NCBI RefSeq assembly: GCF_963422355.1 | Contig: NC_085092.1 | Location: 284,501 to 348,500 of the forward strand | From: Corticium candelabrum | Taxonomy: Eukaryota; Porifera; Homoscleromorpha; Homosclerophorida; Plakinidae | Direction: 5' to 3' | Length of the DNA: 64,000 bases | Part shown: positions 1 through 36,674 of the stretch, one piece after another | How the letters are laid out: every line of letters starts with the position of its first letter | Numbering within the stretch: the first letter of the stretch is position 1 | Translations under genes and position numbers: made by a program | Notes under the pieces: generated by a model | What the model was told of the DNA's origin: nothing | Databases searched by the model: none | What the model saw: the letters and a program-made list of their open reading frames with translations, nothing else

Positions 1-188
1 TCGGGAAAAGTACTGAACTAGAGTTATGTGTACTTTCAGGCTCTTGATGTGATGTACATGTATGTATGGTTGTTATAGCAGTAAACTAATATTAAAGAAT
101 GATTAGCGATACATGTAGTCACAGCTTTGCTTTACACATTTGAATATAATACCCATGCAAATAGTGCATAACCATTGTTGCTGTGCAG

Positions 189-3967
<3,779 letters not shown>

Positions 3968-5588
3968 CTACAAGCTATCTTTGTGATCGATCTAGTAACC
4001 TCAGTTTACAGAGAACTGTACAGTCTTGTGTGCTTGTTTCAATTTTGTGTATGACTGTGGCTTGTGTTTCCTGCTGTCTTCTGATAACTTTTACCATTGC
4101 CCTCAGTGATAGGCCGATGGCAATTTGTATGCAACTTGTCTTGTGTATATGTACAACAAGCCTCATCCCCAGAGTACTGTAAGATGGATTCTTAGTTGTA
4201 GTAACAGATCTTGCTGTAGTCTGGGGACAACGACTAGAATTTCATCAGGGGTGACATGCAGTTCCAAATCTTGTATTTTTCCGAAGCAAACCACCAAGTT
4301 TAGAAGACTGCTGGTAGGTACTAGAAAAAGATGCAGTAAACTTCAAAAGTTTATTTGTGAATGTAAGTGAGGTTAGCTGTCAATTTTGATGGTGGATAGT
4401 TTCAGGTTTAGCTGTGTATAAAGTCTGTAGTGTTGTGTCCTACAAGTGACAGTGCAAATTCCTGCTGTTTACTTAACACATGCACAACAATACAATGCAA
4501 CACTAAATCTTCAACTACTGTGCATTCCTTGTATGTGATGTCTCGTTTACATATACCAGACAATAGTAGTACTCATATGCAAGAAGTCGGCTTTACAAAT
4601 AGATCAAAATTTTAGTCAACAAATGGTTGTTTTCCAGTTGGTGGTTGCAATACTCATGCCTCCATTCATTGTACAAAGCCTCTGTAGTTGTCACACTTTT
4701 TTATGTGTGGCCATCTGTCGTTCCTTTTGGTTTGCTTGATCCTGGTGTTTGAGGCTCTGCTTTCTTGTTGCATGTGTCCACTGTAGGGTATCCCTGTTCT
4801 TGATAAATTAGGGTTTGTGGGTGATGGGTTGTTGGTTGTCGTGCCAATGGTATGACATAGGTAGTTGTACATGGGTTGTCCATGGGTTGTCCCATGGGTT
4901 GAATGTTGGTTGTCTCCTGCTCCGAAGATGGTGAATTTCTCGGCAGTGGCCTTGTTGGACTCAGATGGTAGTTTTAATTATGCACCTTAAGAACATTGAT
5001 AGTTTGTGTCTCTTCTGTGAACACCATCGGCAATGGCCACTTTGTAGGGTTCCAGTTCTCTTATCTCTACTGTGCAAGTGTGGGCAAGGGACTACATGGG
5101 GGAAAAGGAAGATGTGCGTGCAGTGGAACAGAGAACAATATTCTGTCAACCAAGGCCAGATCAAGTGAATTTCTTGATGTTTGGATCTTTTGACATGAAA
5201 ACCCCACCGATCGCCTGAAAGCAAGAGAACTACGTGACATTTGAGCATGCGCAGTTTTGTTGTCTTGCCATTTAATTAATGTTCATGATTAGCCAGACAA
5301 AAATATTGAGGGGCCAAATTATATTAATACCTGGTAAATGATATTAACTAATAAATGTAGTCAATGTTGACTTGCATACAAGTCGCTGGTATTAAAGTTT
5401 ATCTCTATATTATTTTATGCCTATCAGTATGTGGGCTACATGAAGGGTGTACGTGTTGGTCTTCGGAGAGGCAAGCAAGCAGTCCGTCTATCAGAGAAGA
5501 ATGATCAATGCATCTAGCCAATAGATATGTTCTATGTAACTTCTACATTTTCTTTTTTAGATTACGCACTAAAACTGTAGAGAACTAA
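3968..5588. other. Non-coding stretch downstream of CYRIB
   Basis: About 1.6 kb containing the presumed CYRIB 3' UTR. Only short open frames without splice support are present. The minus-strand frame around 5000-5250 has a few Cys/His pairs but no convincing family match, so I call no gene here. Confidence 0.6.
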
Positions 5589-6150
5589 GGGTGCGTTTCC
5601 ACTAGTGCCTAGACCGGTTTAATTAACAAGTGGTTTAAGCTAAACTGGTTTAAGAATTGACTGTTTCCACCTGCACTAAACCAGTTATATTTTAAACCTA
5701 AACCTATTTCTTAAACCTACTTTGAAGTAAGTTTAGCAAAGTGGTTTAGGTTTAACTGTCACGTGACAGTAGCGCGCTTGTTTAGATGGCTTCTGACAAC
5801 GCTGTTTTTAATGATATTGACTGTTTTGTCGGGATAGGATTACCCTAGAAGATGTAAGGGTCTTTAGCTAGGGGAAAGAAATCAGCAGCTACGGAGAGAG
5901 AGAAGACGGTGTCCTTGGTCATCCTCATGCAAATTCCTACTAGCAGATTCTGAATCAGTAACAACCAACAGTTGCCCTGACTCGGTGACAGACCAGTCCA
6001 ATACTTCAAATTAATGCGTTCTTAGACGGTTTGTTTAGCACATCTCGGATGTGCAAGTTCCTAATGGCAACAGTCGCTTTCTTGAACTGGTTTAGTTTTA
6101 AACTCATTTAAGCTAAACTAGTTTAAGGTGCAGCTAGTGGAAACACGGCC
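5589..6150. mobile_element. PIF/Harbinger-like MITE, 562 bp
   Basis: Terminal inverted repeats are seen directly: the left end GGGTGCGTTTCCACTAG mirrors the right end CTAGTGGAAACACGGCC, and both are flanked by TAA (5586-5588 and 6151-6153). The subterminal regions are full of TGGTTTAG/CTAAACCA motifs. A 3-bp TWA duplication and this kind of TIR are typical of PIF/Harbinger elements. A short frame near 5786 opens with an ATG but stops after about 20 codons, so no transposase remains. A truncated relative lies at 45073-45187. Confidence 0.8.
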
Positions 6151-6970
<820 letters not shown>

Positions 6971-7239
6971 GGAACCGTGCAGCTCCATAGTTGCTCTGGA
7001 CGTTTCTATCCGTTGTTGTAAATTGTGACTTGCTGAGTTGTGTTGTGTGAGTTTTGAGGGTGGAAGTAGACCTCAGATACATAGAGATATGTTTTGTTGC
7101 TTCAAGCAGAACCAATTTGAATAGTAATGGTACATGTGTCTTGAGCAAGTGGGCTGCAGCTGCTGCATGAGACTGTGACACTGGATAGGGGTATGCACTT
7201 ACCACTACACAACTCCCCCCTCTCTCTCTTTCACACACA

Positions 7240-7297
<58 letters not shown>

Positions 7298-9694
7298 CAC
7301 ACAAATAACAGGATGACAGAGGTCTGCAAATGTCGTCTTTTAGCTAATTAATTAAGGTAGAAGATTAGGTTTGAGCAGAAATTGAGGAGGTATAAGTTGT
7401 CAGTTTCATACAAGCAGGAAGAGAGGCTATGGATATTCTTATGTGCTGCAAGATAGCACATAAGTGCCATAAGAGCGAGAACAGTTTAGTACATCAGAAG
7501 AGAAACATGAACTAGTTTATAGTTTATTGGAGGGAGAGAAGAATTTAATGAAGCAAGATCTAGAGGAGAATGAGTTGGGTAGTGTACAGGAAACTGAAGA
7601 TCTATAGAAAGAAGCTAAGCCAGCAGTTTGCGACTAAAAATGTACAGTAGAAGATTGAATGGGATTTGGATTAATTAAGACCTTCCTTAGATGGGAATTT
7701 GGAGTCATTACATACAGGATGGTCAAGTCTGAATTGACTTGTATTCAAGTTTGATGTATTCATTTCCTAAAAGCCACCAGAAATGGGATTTTGTGTGGTC
7801 ACATGACTGAGTGAAAGTTGATTTGCTTCCTGTCTGCGTGACTGGGGGCTGCCGTTTCCATGGTGATAGTATGCAAATTGTGACTCTAGAGGAAAACGTG
7901 GTAAATAGATTATTATTGGTTTGACAACAAGTTCTAGAGCCTTGTAGACAAAGCATGTGAAGGTTATCGTGATGAATTACAACACACGTTATTGATCATT
8001 ACTTATGCAATGAAACCTTTGATATAACCACCAGAAGAATTTTTCTCATAGTTTGGAAATAAATAGGTAATACTGTGAAGTAGCAAGTTGGAGGTGTTGT
8101 TTTAATTTACTGTCCTGCTCCACAGTCTGTAAAGGCAAAGCGCTGTTTCAGTCTAATGAAGTATGTTAATTATTAAGCCACCACAAGGCATCATCAGAAA
8201 AGGCTAATGTCCTTATGAATTAAAAAAAGATGAATGGTTTACTAAATAGGTGCACTGTACTACAGTTCCTCTCTTGGGGCATACACAACTACGTGTATAT
8301 TTTAAATTTAGTTTTGTGGTGTTACGGATTCCTGATCACGTGAAACGAGATTACGATTTTAGATACTCTGAGTCTCATAGATTGTACAAGTAGCGCGCTT
8401 GGAAGGAAAACAATTTCTAATTAAGTGCAATACTTCGACAAGTTACGTAGCTCTTCACTAATTAAGAGCTCCTAGCTGTACAGTAAAGAAGCGAGGGTGA
8501 AACACAACTATAGTTACTATATTTAGTTTGATTCTAATTAATTAATTCTAATTAATACCAGAGCTGCATATATAGATTGCAGCCTCGCACTCTAAATTTA
8601 ACGTCACTGCGTGTACACAAACGCCAGGCTAAACTTTTTGCATATCAAAATATACTTACTCATATCAACTCATTGAAAAGTTAGGGGTATGTACGTGTAT
8701 GCGGATGTCTCAATAAAATTAATTGGTTGACATCGCTAAACGGCATATCTGGTGTCTCCTCGCGATCGGTCTCAAGTAGTTGACCGTCATGTTTCTCAGT
8801 TGTTGGCATATCTGCGTCTTCGTCGTCCTCTTGATGATCACCACTGTCTCTGTTACTTCTAATTCCAGAAACTTTTAGCTTTTTGTATCAGTTGCTTTTC
8901 TGAAGCTCTAATTCGTCTTGTCAAAATCGCTCTGTGACGTTGTGAAAGTATGTAAATACTAATGTAGATCTGGTAGATTCCTGTGGTAAAGGGTTAATTA
9001 ATCAGTCGAATTAATTAAGTGGGAGGCCAGTTGTGAATTGCAATAATTATTATCTAATGGCTATCAACAGGTGTCTCATTAGTCACTTCCGAGTGCAAGG
9101 CGCATTCATGCAGGCAAGTCATCAGCAGTATAGCTTTGAATCAATTCAATTATAGGCTGGTGATCATGACTTTAGCTTCCGACGTCCCACCTAGGCACAT
9201 GGTCCTAGCAACACAAACCAAATCTAGTGACAACAGTTGGGTCTAAACTATTAGACACGCAACACATCCATTCACATTCTATCTACTCAACCTGATTTTA
9301 GGTTGCAATTGCAGACAAATTTTACTTTCCAGCAGACAATTAAGAAAAACAGTTAATTGATGCTTCTCTTCTTGTTCGTCATTGGTAGACAAAATGCCAA
9401 AGTATGTGTACATGTCTAGATAAGTAAATTAAAATAAGTCTAGAGTTTGAGAGAATATTAATTTAACAGTTTGATATTTCTATTTATGATAGGATCAAGC
9501 AGACATCTGGTCGGTTTAGTCTTCAGTGTACGAGATTGCAGTACAAGCACACAGTACTAGCGGCATTAGTATCTTATCCGGGTTTTATCCAGTTGTTTGC
9601 TAAGATCCCGTATTTCAACATGGTGTTGCCGAAGTGTGTGTGGTGAGTGAAGATCAATCTTCCGGTTTCTTGTGGCTGTCTAGACCTTTCAGCC
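6971..9694. other. Intergenic region between elongin C and ROCK
   Basis: 2.7 kb of AT-rich sequence with a CA tract at 7232-7303 and several TTAATTAA runs (for example 8530-8560). The first part should be elongin C 3' UTR and the last few hundred bases ROCK promoter and 5' UTR. No open frame with a recognisable product or supported splice sites was found. Confidence 0.6.
7232..7303. repeat. (CA)n microsatellite
   Basis: About 70 bp of CA dinucleotides with two AAA interruptions, preceded by a short CT tract. Confidence 0.95.
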
Positions 9695-30458
<20,764 letters not shown>

Positions 30459-30932
30459 GGTACACAGGCTGTATGTAATGTGCCTCTACTGTCAGCCTTG
30501 TAGAGGTCTGTGGGCTGTTGTACTAGCATCAATGTATGAATGCATGCTCGCTGACAGCTATTAGAAATCCAGTTGTTACAACTCAAATAGAATGACCTTA
30601 ACTGTATAGGTAGTGTTTGCTCCAGTTGTTTAATTAAATAGAGTGGAGTAAGTTACTTGTACATTTGTAGCTTTTGACAACAGTCTACACTCAGCCTGCC
30701 TGTTAATTTTTTGCGTCTTAAACAGAAGTTGATGTAAGCACAAATGCTGTTCTTCAACTAATTTGGCCTTCATTTGGGACAGCTATCTATCTAGAGTCTT
30801 GGTTTTAACTCAACAAATCAAGGAGTACACCAGTTGTTGTCAATGCCATCAAGTTAGTATTTATCCAAAGCAGTTTCCTGTATTTCATTTCTTAAGTGTG
30901 TGCATTTGCACTTAATAATGGCCAAGACCAGA
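30459..30932. other. ROCK 3' flank
   Basis: Presumed ROCK 3' UTR and short spacer. No other gene was seen. Confidence 0.5.
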
Positions 30933-31378
30933 CAGTGGACGACAAATCTGTTGCCCGGCGCCTGGACAACCAAAAATATGTCCAGGCAACTGAAACTGCA
31001 AACTATGGTTGCCCAGGGACAACTGGCTGACAGCTACCCTACCTTGACTTTTCCTTCCTGAGCAAGCATGCTCTCATTGGTTAGTAAACTTAATTCTTAT
31101 AGATAAGTCTACTGTTTTGCAGACCCACTGAGAGCATTTTTAGTAGGTGTCATAGATGACAGTTCAGATATATGTGTGTGTTGATCCTTTCCTAATTAAT
31201 TAAGTGCCAGATTGGACATGACCTGTAATGTCAGTGAGGTGGTACTTTGTGCCATCTTGTGCCTGCTTGCTTTAACATAGAAGTACCCAAAACTGAAAAT
31301 TGCAAATAAGCATCCTATCTTTATCCCGGTGGGTTACTCTATTCTAAAAGAATGGCAAGATTTCAGCTATTGTTGCAG

Positions 31379-31504
31379 AGTCCTTTGTGGTTGATAGTAT
31401 TGCTGTTTATCTTTATCCTTCTGATGGCCCTGAAAATCATTTGCCTGTCTGTGTCCAAGGAGATGGAAACTGCCAGTTTAGAGCTGCAAGTCTGCTTCTC
31501 ACAG
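31379..31504 (+). pseudogene. Isolated OTU-protease-like exon
   Basis: A 126-bp exon-like segment with a good acceptor (TTGTTGCAG) and a GT after 31504 reads YLYPSDGP...LPVCVQGDGNCQFRAAS. The Asp-Gly-Asn-Cys stretch followed by FR is the catalytic-cysteine motif of OTU-type deubiquitinases (family knowledge). No exon with the rest of the OTU fold, including the catalytic His, could be found on either side. It is therefore probably a captured or leftover exon, though a gene with distant exons cannot be excluded. Confidence 0.5.
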
Positions 31505-31505
31505 G

Positions 31506-32180
31506 TTGTCTGTCTGTCTCAATACATATATTTTTATTTAAATCAAACGTTTACATCATGAGCAACCTAACACAACAAGCAAGACCATTACAATCATGAA
31601 GCATACAAAATTACACTGCGCAAACTCTGTCTGTCTGTTTGTCTGTCAATACATATATTTCTTATACAAGGCATTATTACAGTCTACGCTAAAATCAGCA
31701 AGTTCTAAGAGAACTAACTCTCTGTCTGTCTGTCTGTCAATACATACATTTCTTATCCAAGACATTACAGGGTACAATATGCTAAAAATCAGCAAGTTCT
31801 AAGACAAATTGGACCCAAAAGCTCCCTAGCTAAGACTAAGAGTCAAACAGCTGAATAATAACCTAACAGACTTACTAATGGCACCAACTGAGTCAGCACT
31901 ATACTGGACTCTGCTCATCTTCTGTAGTAACAGTAACACTCTTGCATTGCATTGCTTTATCACAATTGAGATCGAGTCGTCCAGTAATTTTTGAACTTGT
32001 CTGTCTCTGCACTCAGTTGTCTGCATGTCTGTCTGTCTGCCTTTCTCGGTTCTGTCTGTCAATGCATTTTCTATACATCAAAGTTACCACATCAATGCTA
32101 ATACATGTGATAGAATGTAAAATATTTATGTGTACTGTCTGTCTGTCAGTTTGTTTGTTAGCTGTATTTTGCCTGTCTGT
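31506..32180. repeat. CTGT-based minisatellite
   Basis: At least five spaced blocks of (CTGT)n, each followed by a conserved CAATACATATATTT-like phrase and 60-100 bp of looser repeat. Clear blocks start near 31505, 31626, 31722, 32028 and 32140. Confidence 0.75.
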
Positions 32181-32334
32181 AAATACATATATTTTCTAAA
32201 TCAACTATAGCACCATAGCAATTAGTGGTCATGGATTTAGTGTATGGGCAACCAGAGTAATGACCGGGCAACTAATATTTTTACATATGGTTGCCCGCGG
32301 ACAACTTAGAGATGAGATGATTTGTCGTACACTG

Positions 32335-33797
32335 CCAGTCATCTAATAGGATGGTTGCACGTGTCTGTTTTTAGAAGCGTAGTGTACTGTATATCTGTTT
32401 ATTCTGATCAGGTACACTAGGTGTTTAAGACATGTGGAAGACTGCAATTGGGAAGGTATTGTCGCTCTGATGACATCATCTTTTAGCAGACTACGTAACG
32501 TTATGAGTTGGTGTTATTTATTTGCCATTCATTGAAGAGGTTCTTGGAAATTTTAGGGTATGACATCAATTCACTATTGTGTGCACTATGCTGTACAACT
32601 GAGAAGTTATAAGCATTTGTGGGTTAACTCATCACTGACTTCTGTAGTTGCATCTGTTATGACACTTTTACTTACATGGGAATGGTTTCTGTAATGTGAT
32701 ATACACATACATTGATGCAATTGCTAAATGTAATATTGCCAATACTCTAAATTTTAAGTACCGTTGTAGTCAGAAACTGAGAGCAACCTAAGGCTATGAG
32801 AGGGGATGTACGCAGTTTGCTTTGTTTATCCATTTTCTTAACGTTTTATATGCCATTACAATTACAAGGTCCCTTTACAGCATACGGTTGTAATTACTTT
32901 GCAGGAGCTGAGGTGGTTACCCAGAACCAATGGCTAGGTGGAGATTCTGTATATGATTTTATTACTATTGGAGAGCTCGACATGATTGAATCATGTGATT
33001 TTTATCCATTGTCTAATTCATAAACGTAGATGCCAGGAAATGGCCTTTAGACAGTGAAAAGTGCAAACGTTTATCAGGAGAAAGCCATTCTGTGCAGTAT
33101 CTGTCTGTTCATCATGTGGCATATGAGAGTTGATGTGTAGCTGATCCATCCTTTGTAGTGATTTTAAGAAATCAAATTCTCATCTCAGGTTATAGCTTGT
33201 AGTATTGGAATCTTCCAACGTTGCACAAGCTTCTATGCTCAACAAGGAAATCAAGTAGGATGCAGCTTGGTGAATCGTTATCATTTCTAAATGCCATTTA
33301 CTTAAGTCTAATGAGGTAGAAGTACAGAAGTTTTGGGATTTCTTACTACATTGGGTTGACAAAGTCTTTTTTGGTATCACTTACAGCTTACCCTCTACAT
33401 AAAATCAAGCAATGAATAGGAATGCATATCCAATATGCTACAGTACATGTATTCTAATAATTGGTAGTGGACACTCCTTTGGTTTGATTACAACAGCAGT
33501 CTGGCTTTTCATAGATGTCTTCACGTTTCAAATTGGTTCCAGTAGTAGTTTTTACCTCTCAACTTTCATTGAGTCTTCGATTTGTTCTTATGTGATGTAT
33601 GTAGAGTTCTGTTGCTGAAGTTCTCTTTAAGCACTACTTGAAGGATTTCTATCAAATTGAAGTCAAAACTCTAAACCAGCCAAACTAATTACAGAACTCC
33701 ATTATCCTCATCAAGACTATTATCCCACTTTTCCCCGATCATACTTTTGTGGTCGTGGGCCCAATGTACAATTATCGCGTGGTTTCCTCTGGCTAAA
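32335..33797. other. Non-coding stretch
   Basis: AT-rich spacer. A 75-codon frame at 32796-33023 has no recognisable product or splice context. Nothing else was supported. Confidence 0.5.
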
Positions 33798-34061
33798 TCA
33801 CTTCTGAGGTGATTGGCTCCATGTCTGAGAGATGACGTGGCAAAATCTCCTGCTTTCGATGGCAACCATTTGCTCGTGATGCAGGTCTTGATGTTTAGGT
33901 TTCTGTGGTCTTCCTGTTTTAGTCTTGTTGGCCATTGTCCAGTTTTGTTCTAGTCTTGTTGGCCATTGTCCAGTTGCTTTGTAATTCTTTAGTATGCTTG
34001 CTACTGTGGACAATGACTGCAAGGGACATTGGGTTTCACTATGTTGACAATCTCTACTCAC
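33798..34061 (-). pseudogene. Tc1-like transposase N-terminal relic
   Basis: The minus strand reads LSTVASILKNYKATGQ ... KTKTGRPQK, the helix-turn-helix and the GRPRK-like box of Tc1/mariner transposases. A 30-bp block (GTCTTGTTGGCCATTGTCCA) is tandemly duplicated at about 33920-33975, and the frame is lost after about 80 codons. It is a different lineage from the 36675-38700 element. Confidence 0.6.
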
Positions 34062-34851
34062 TCTTCAGTGGTGAGTGGTTTTGGTTATGCCACCATAGAA
34101 GCTGAGACTATATTTTAAAGCAGTCTTCTTGAACTTCAAAGAACACGTGGGTGATTCTAAGAAGACTTTTTTTATCAATTGTGCAATGAGACTTGTGGCT
34201 AAGGTAGAGTAGAAAAATATCTTGCAGAAACGTGTTTGTGTCTTGGTGACCTACTGTAGTTCTAAACTTGAAACTTTTAGGAACGGTTTATGAATCTATA
34301 CAATTGTACTTGCAGAATTACAAGTAGGGAATGTCACTTGCACAGAAACTTTAGGAGTTATAGTGCACCATGCGGCTTGTTTTCTGCATGTAGTTATTAC
34401 TGGTACAAATTAAAGAAGTCGCTTTACAGTAGTCAGTGTTGACCAGATAACAAGAGAACGCTTGAGTAGTCACTACTGTTTTCCATTGTCATCAGCGTTG
34501 ACTGTAATGGATGACAATGATAATGACACAACAGCAAGGACAACCATGATGATGTGTTGTTAGCTGCTGTTGTGTCTGTTAGGTGTGGAAGACAATAGAT
34601 GCACAGAGCTAGTAGAAGGTGGATTATGTTCACCATAGATTCTCACTGGGACTGACTTTATTAATTAAACTGACAAGATTCTCTGTGAAATAGTATGTTG
34701 ACAGTGAGATGAGTGGTGGAATCAGGAGAGGCCCTTGATCTTATGTAGTACTGTACTGAGAACCACACATCAGTACAAGTTACAGTACGATAAATATGAT
34801 ACTACCATATCTTTCATAGCTGCACATTCAACTAATAGTAGTAATATGTGT

Positions 34852-35300
34852 TTATGAGAGTCTGGTGAATGAGGCTTTGAATTCTGACATCTTGTGGTCA
34901 ATTAGATCTGAGTCTGTAGAGCACATCAATGTGGCTTGTGTATCAGATACTAGTACTGTTGAGGGGGAAGGACCAAACAATAAACGATACGCGATTGGGA
35001 ATGCTGTTCCAGGCACAATGGTGATGTTAGCTGTTGTTGCAAGTGAAGATGGAGCTAGAGAGCAGTATGAAGTACTTTGATTGTTTGAAGGCTGGCACGT
35101 TTGAAAATAGATGTCTGAGTCCGTTGTCAGGTTGCACATAACGTTAACAGAGTCATTTTGCGTTGCTGGAGGAAAGAACCTGATGCCTCCTCTGTTGTTA
35201 GTCTTGATAGTCACTTCAAGAGTGCATTGGTTGCTGCTAACTTCTGATGATGTACACTGCCTTTCTTTCAATGATCCAGATGAGAACGTCAGAGCTGCAA
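34852..35300 (-). CDS. Unknown extracellular-type exon, partial gene
   Basis: An open minus-strand exon of about 149 codons after a good acceptor (TTCACTGTTTGCAG), ending in TAA. It has paired cysteines (KERQC, NQC, VMC, QTC, SYC, LMC) and N-glycosylation sequons (NLT, NQS, NIT), so it looks secreted or ectodomain. The frame also runs upstream through a CAA/TTG repeat giving a run of leucines like a signal peptide, but no ATG opens that frame, so the real 5' exon is not identified. I do not recognise the family. Low complexity upstream and the lack of an RNA guide limit confidence. Confidence 0.35.
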
Positions 35301-35860
35301 ACAGTGAATAAACAATACTAGAGATGAAATGGTACAACAACAACAACAACAACAACAACCAGCAAGGTAGTGTCAAGCAGGAAACGGCCACCAATTGGAG
35401 ATTTCACTTTTTTATACAAAAGAGGTTTCCTCGGCTCTAGAGTCAATGTACAGTACATGCTGGATACCTGTCATAAGTAAGCAGGCAAATTTTAAATCAA
35501 TTAATGAATTAAGTTAATCCAAAAACTACAATGATAGTTTATTAGCTGAGGCAAATGTCATTGCCCTGTGTTTTGACTGCAAGGCACATGATCTCCAAAT
35601 TTAGAACTGACTTCAATAGCAAGTGTGGGAGTATTTGGTGTGTCAATTGCATTTCGAACTTCCAATCTGATCACTGAAGAGCGTCTAGATAGTTATAACC
35701 TGCCATATACCTAGCATTATTGTGTACTGCAAGGTACTGGTGGCAGACCAGTTTATTAGACGGAACACTAATACCAGGTATTATTTATTCTGAATAAATA
35801 GCATTATTGATGGATGCATGTATTTTGACTTTAACTGGCCACTTCTTCACAACCCATTAG

Positions 35861-36185
35861 AGGAACACTTCACCGATTGACGCACGCGCAATAGACACCC
35901 TATGTGTGCTTTTCGCCGTCGATTGAAGGTGAGTCAGTGATGCTAAAGCAAGTTTTACTTTCGCCTAACCAACATCAAAGTATATCTAGACAAAGCGGGA
36001 AAACGAAACCTACACTTATTGGACGTTATTTGGAAACCGCCTCGTACGTTTTTTTTTCTAACCTTAGCCTAGTGCTCCGCTATCAAGTTTTCTCTGAGAT
36101 AGCGCCAAACTTCCCAACTGGACGTGTGACCAGAAACGTTTAGCGCCGAGGGCGGACTCAGAGATGCGTGGAGCGGTGAAGTGCT
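35861..36185. mobile_element. MITE with AACACTTCACCG ends
   Basis: The left end AGGAACACTTCACCG is mirrored by CGGTGAAGTGCTAGG. The inner segment around 36070-36130 (CTGAGATAGCG...CCCAACTGG) resembles, in reverse, the TTAA MITEs at 24910 and 28292, so it is probably a diverged relative. GC-rich and non-coding. Confidence 0.5.
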
Positions 36186-36674
36186 AGGTATACATATATC
36201 TAGACATACAAATATCTAGCTAGACATATGTTTCGCCACGCGCTATCATGGTTGCTCTACCACAAACTTAAAAAATGTTTGACTAAATATTCAAAATGGG
36301 TTGAGTTGTGTACTCCTACAGCCCCGTACCATCACAATTAATTAATTAAAAAGGAAACTCACTTGAGGAATTTTGCAATTTTAATTAATCTAGAACTTTA
36401 GTTTGATGCAATTTGCAATTGGATCATGCAAGCTACCTCACCTTTCCATCCAGTTTCTTCCTACAATAAACCTGGTTTGATCATGGTAATCACTAAACAG
36501 AAGCAAACACTACAAGTGAAAGAAAAAAGTGCCTACATACAATGACACGTGATGGCCACTTTGCATTCATGGCGTCTAGAGATTTCCAAGAGAAAAATGG
36601 AGGTAAGCGAGAGGCTTAATTTGGAAGGTCACGAAATGTGCATTCAAATTTGTGGCACTAGAGCGTTAAGTATA

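Larger units (their letters stand above)
30933..32334. mobile_element. 1.4-kb TIR element with OTU-like exon and CTGT array
   Basis: The left end CAGTGGACGACAAATC is mirrored by the right end GATTTGTCGTACACTG. Many GTTGCCC/GGGCAAC motifs in both orientations lie inside both ends, as in subterminal repeats of hAT-type transposons. Between them lie an OTU-like exon (31379-31504) and repeated CTGT blocks. No transposase was seen. Class assignment is uncertain because no clear 8-bp target duplication is visible. Confidence 0.55.

Noticed and set aside
4961..5248. Minus-strand 95-codon frame with Cys pairs, considered as a piggyBac C-terminal zinc finger
   Set aside because: Cysteine spacing does not fit, no transposase core is nearby and no TIRs or TTAA flanks were found.
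32796..33023. 75-codon frame considered as a further exon of the OTU-like gene
   Set aside because: No OTU motif, and it lies outside the right end of the TIR element.
35904..36143. 79-codon plus-strand frame
   Set aside because: It sits inside a MITE and shows no family resemblance.
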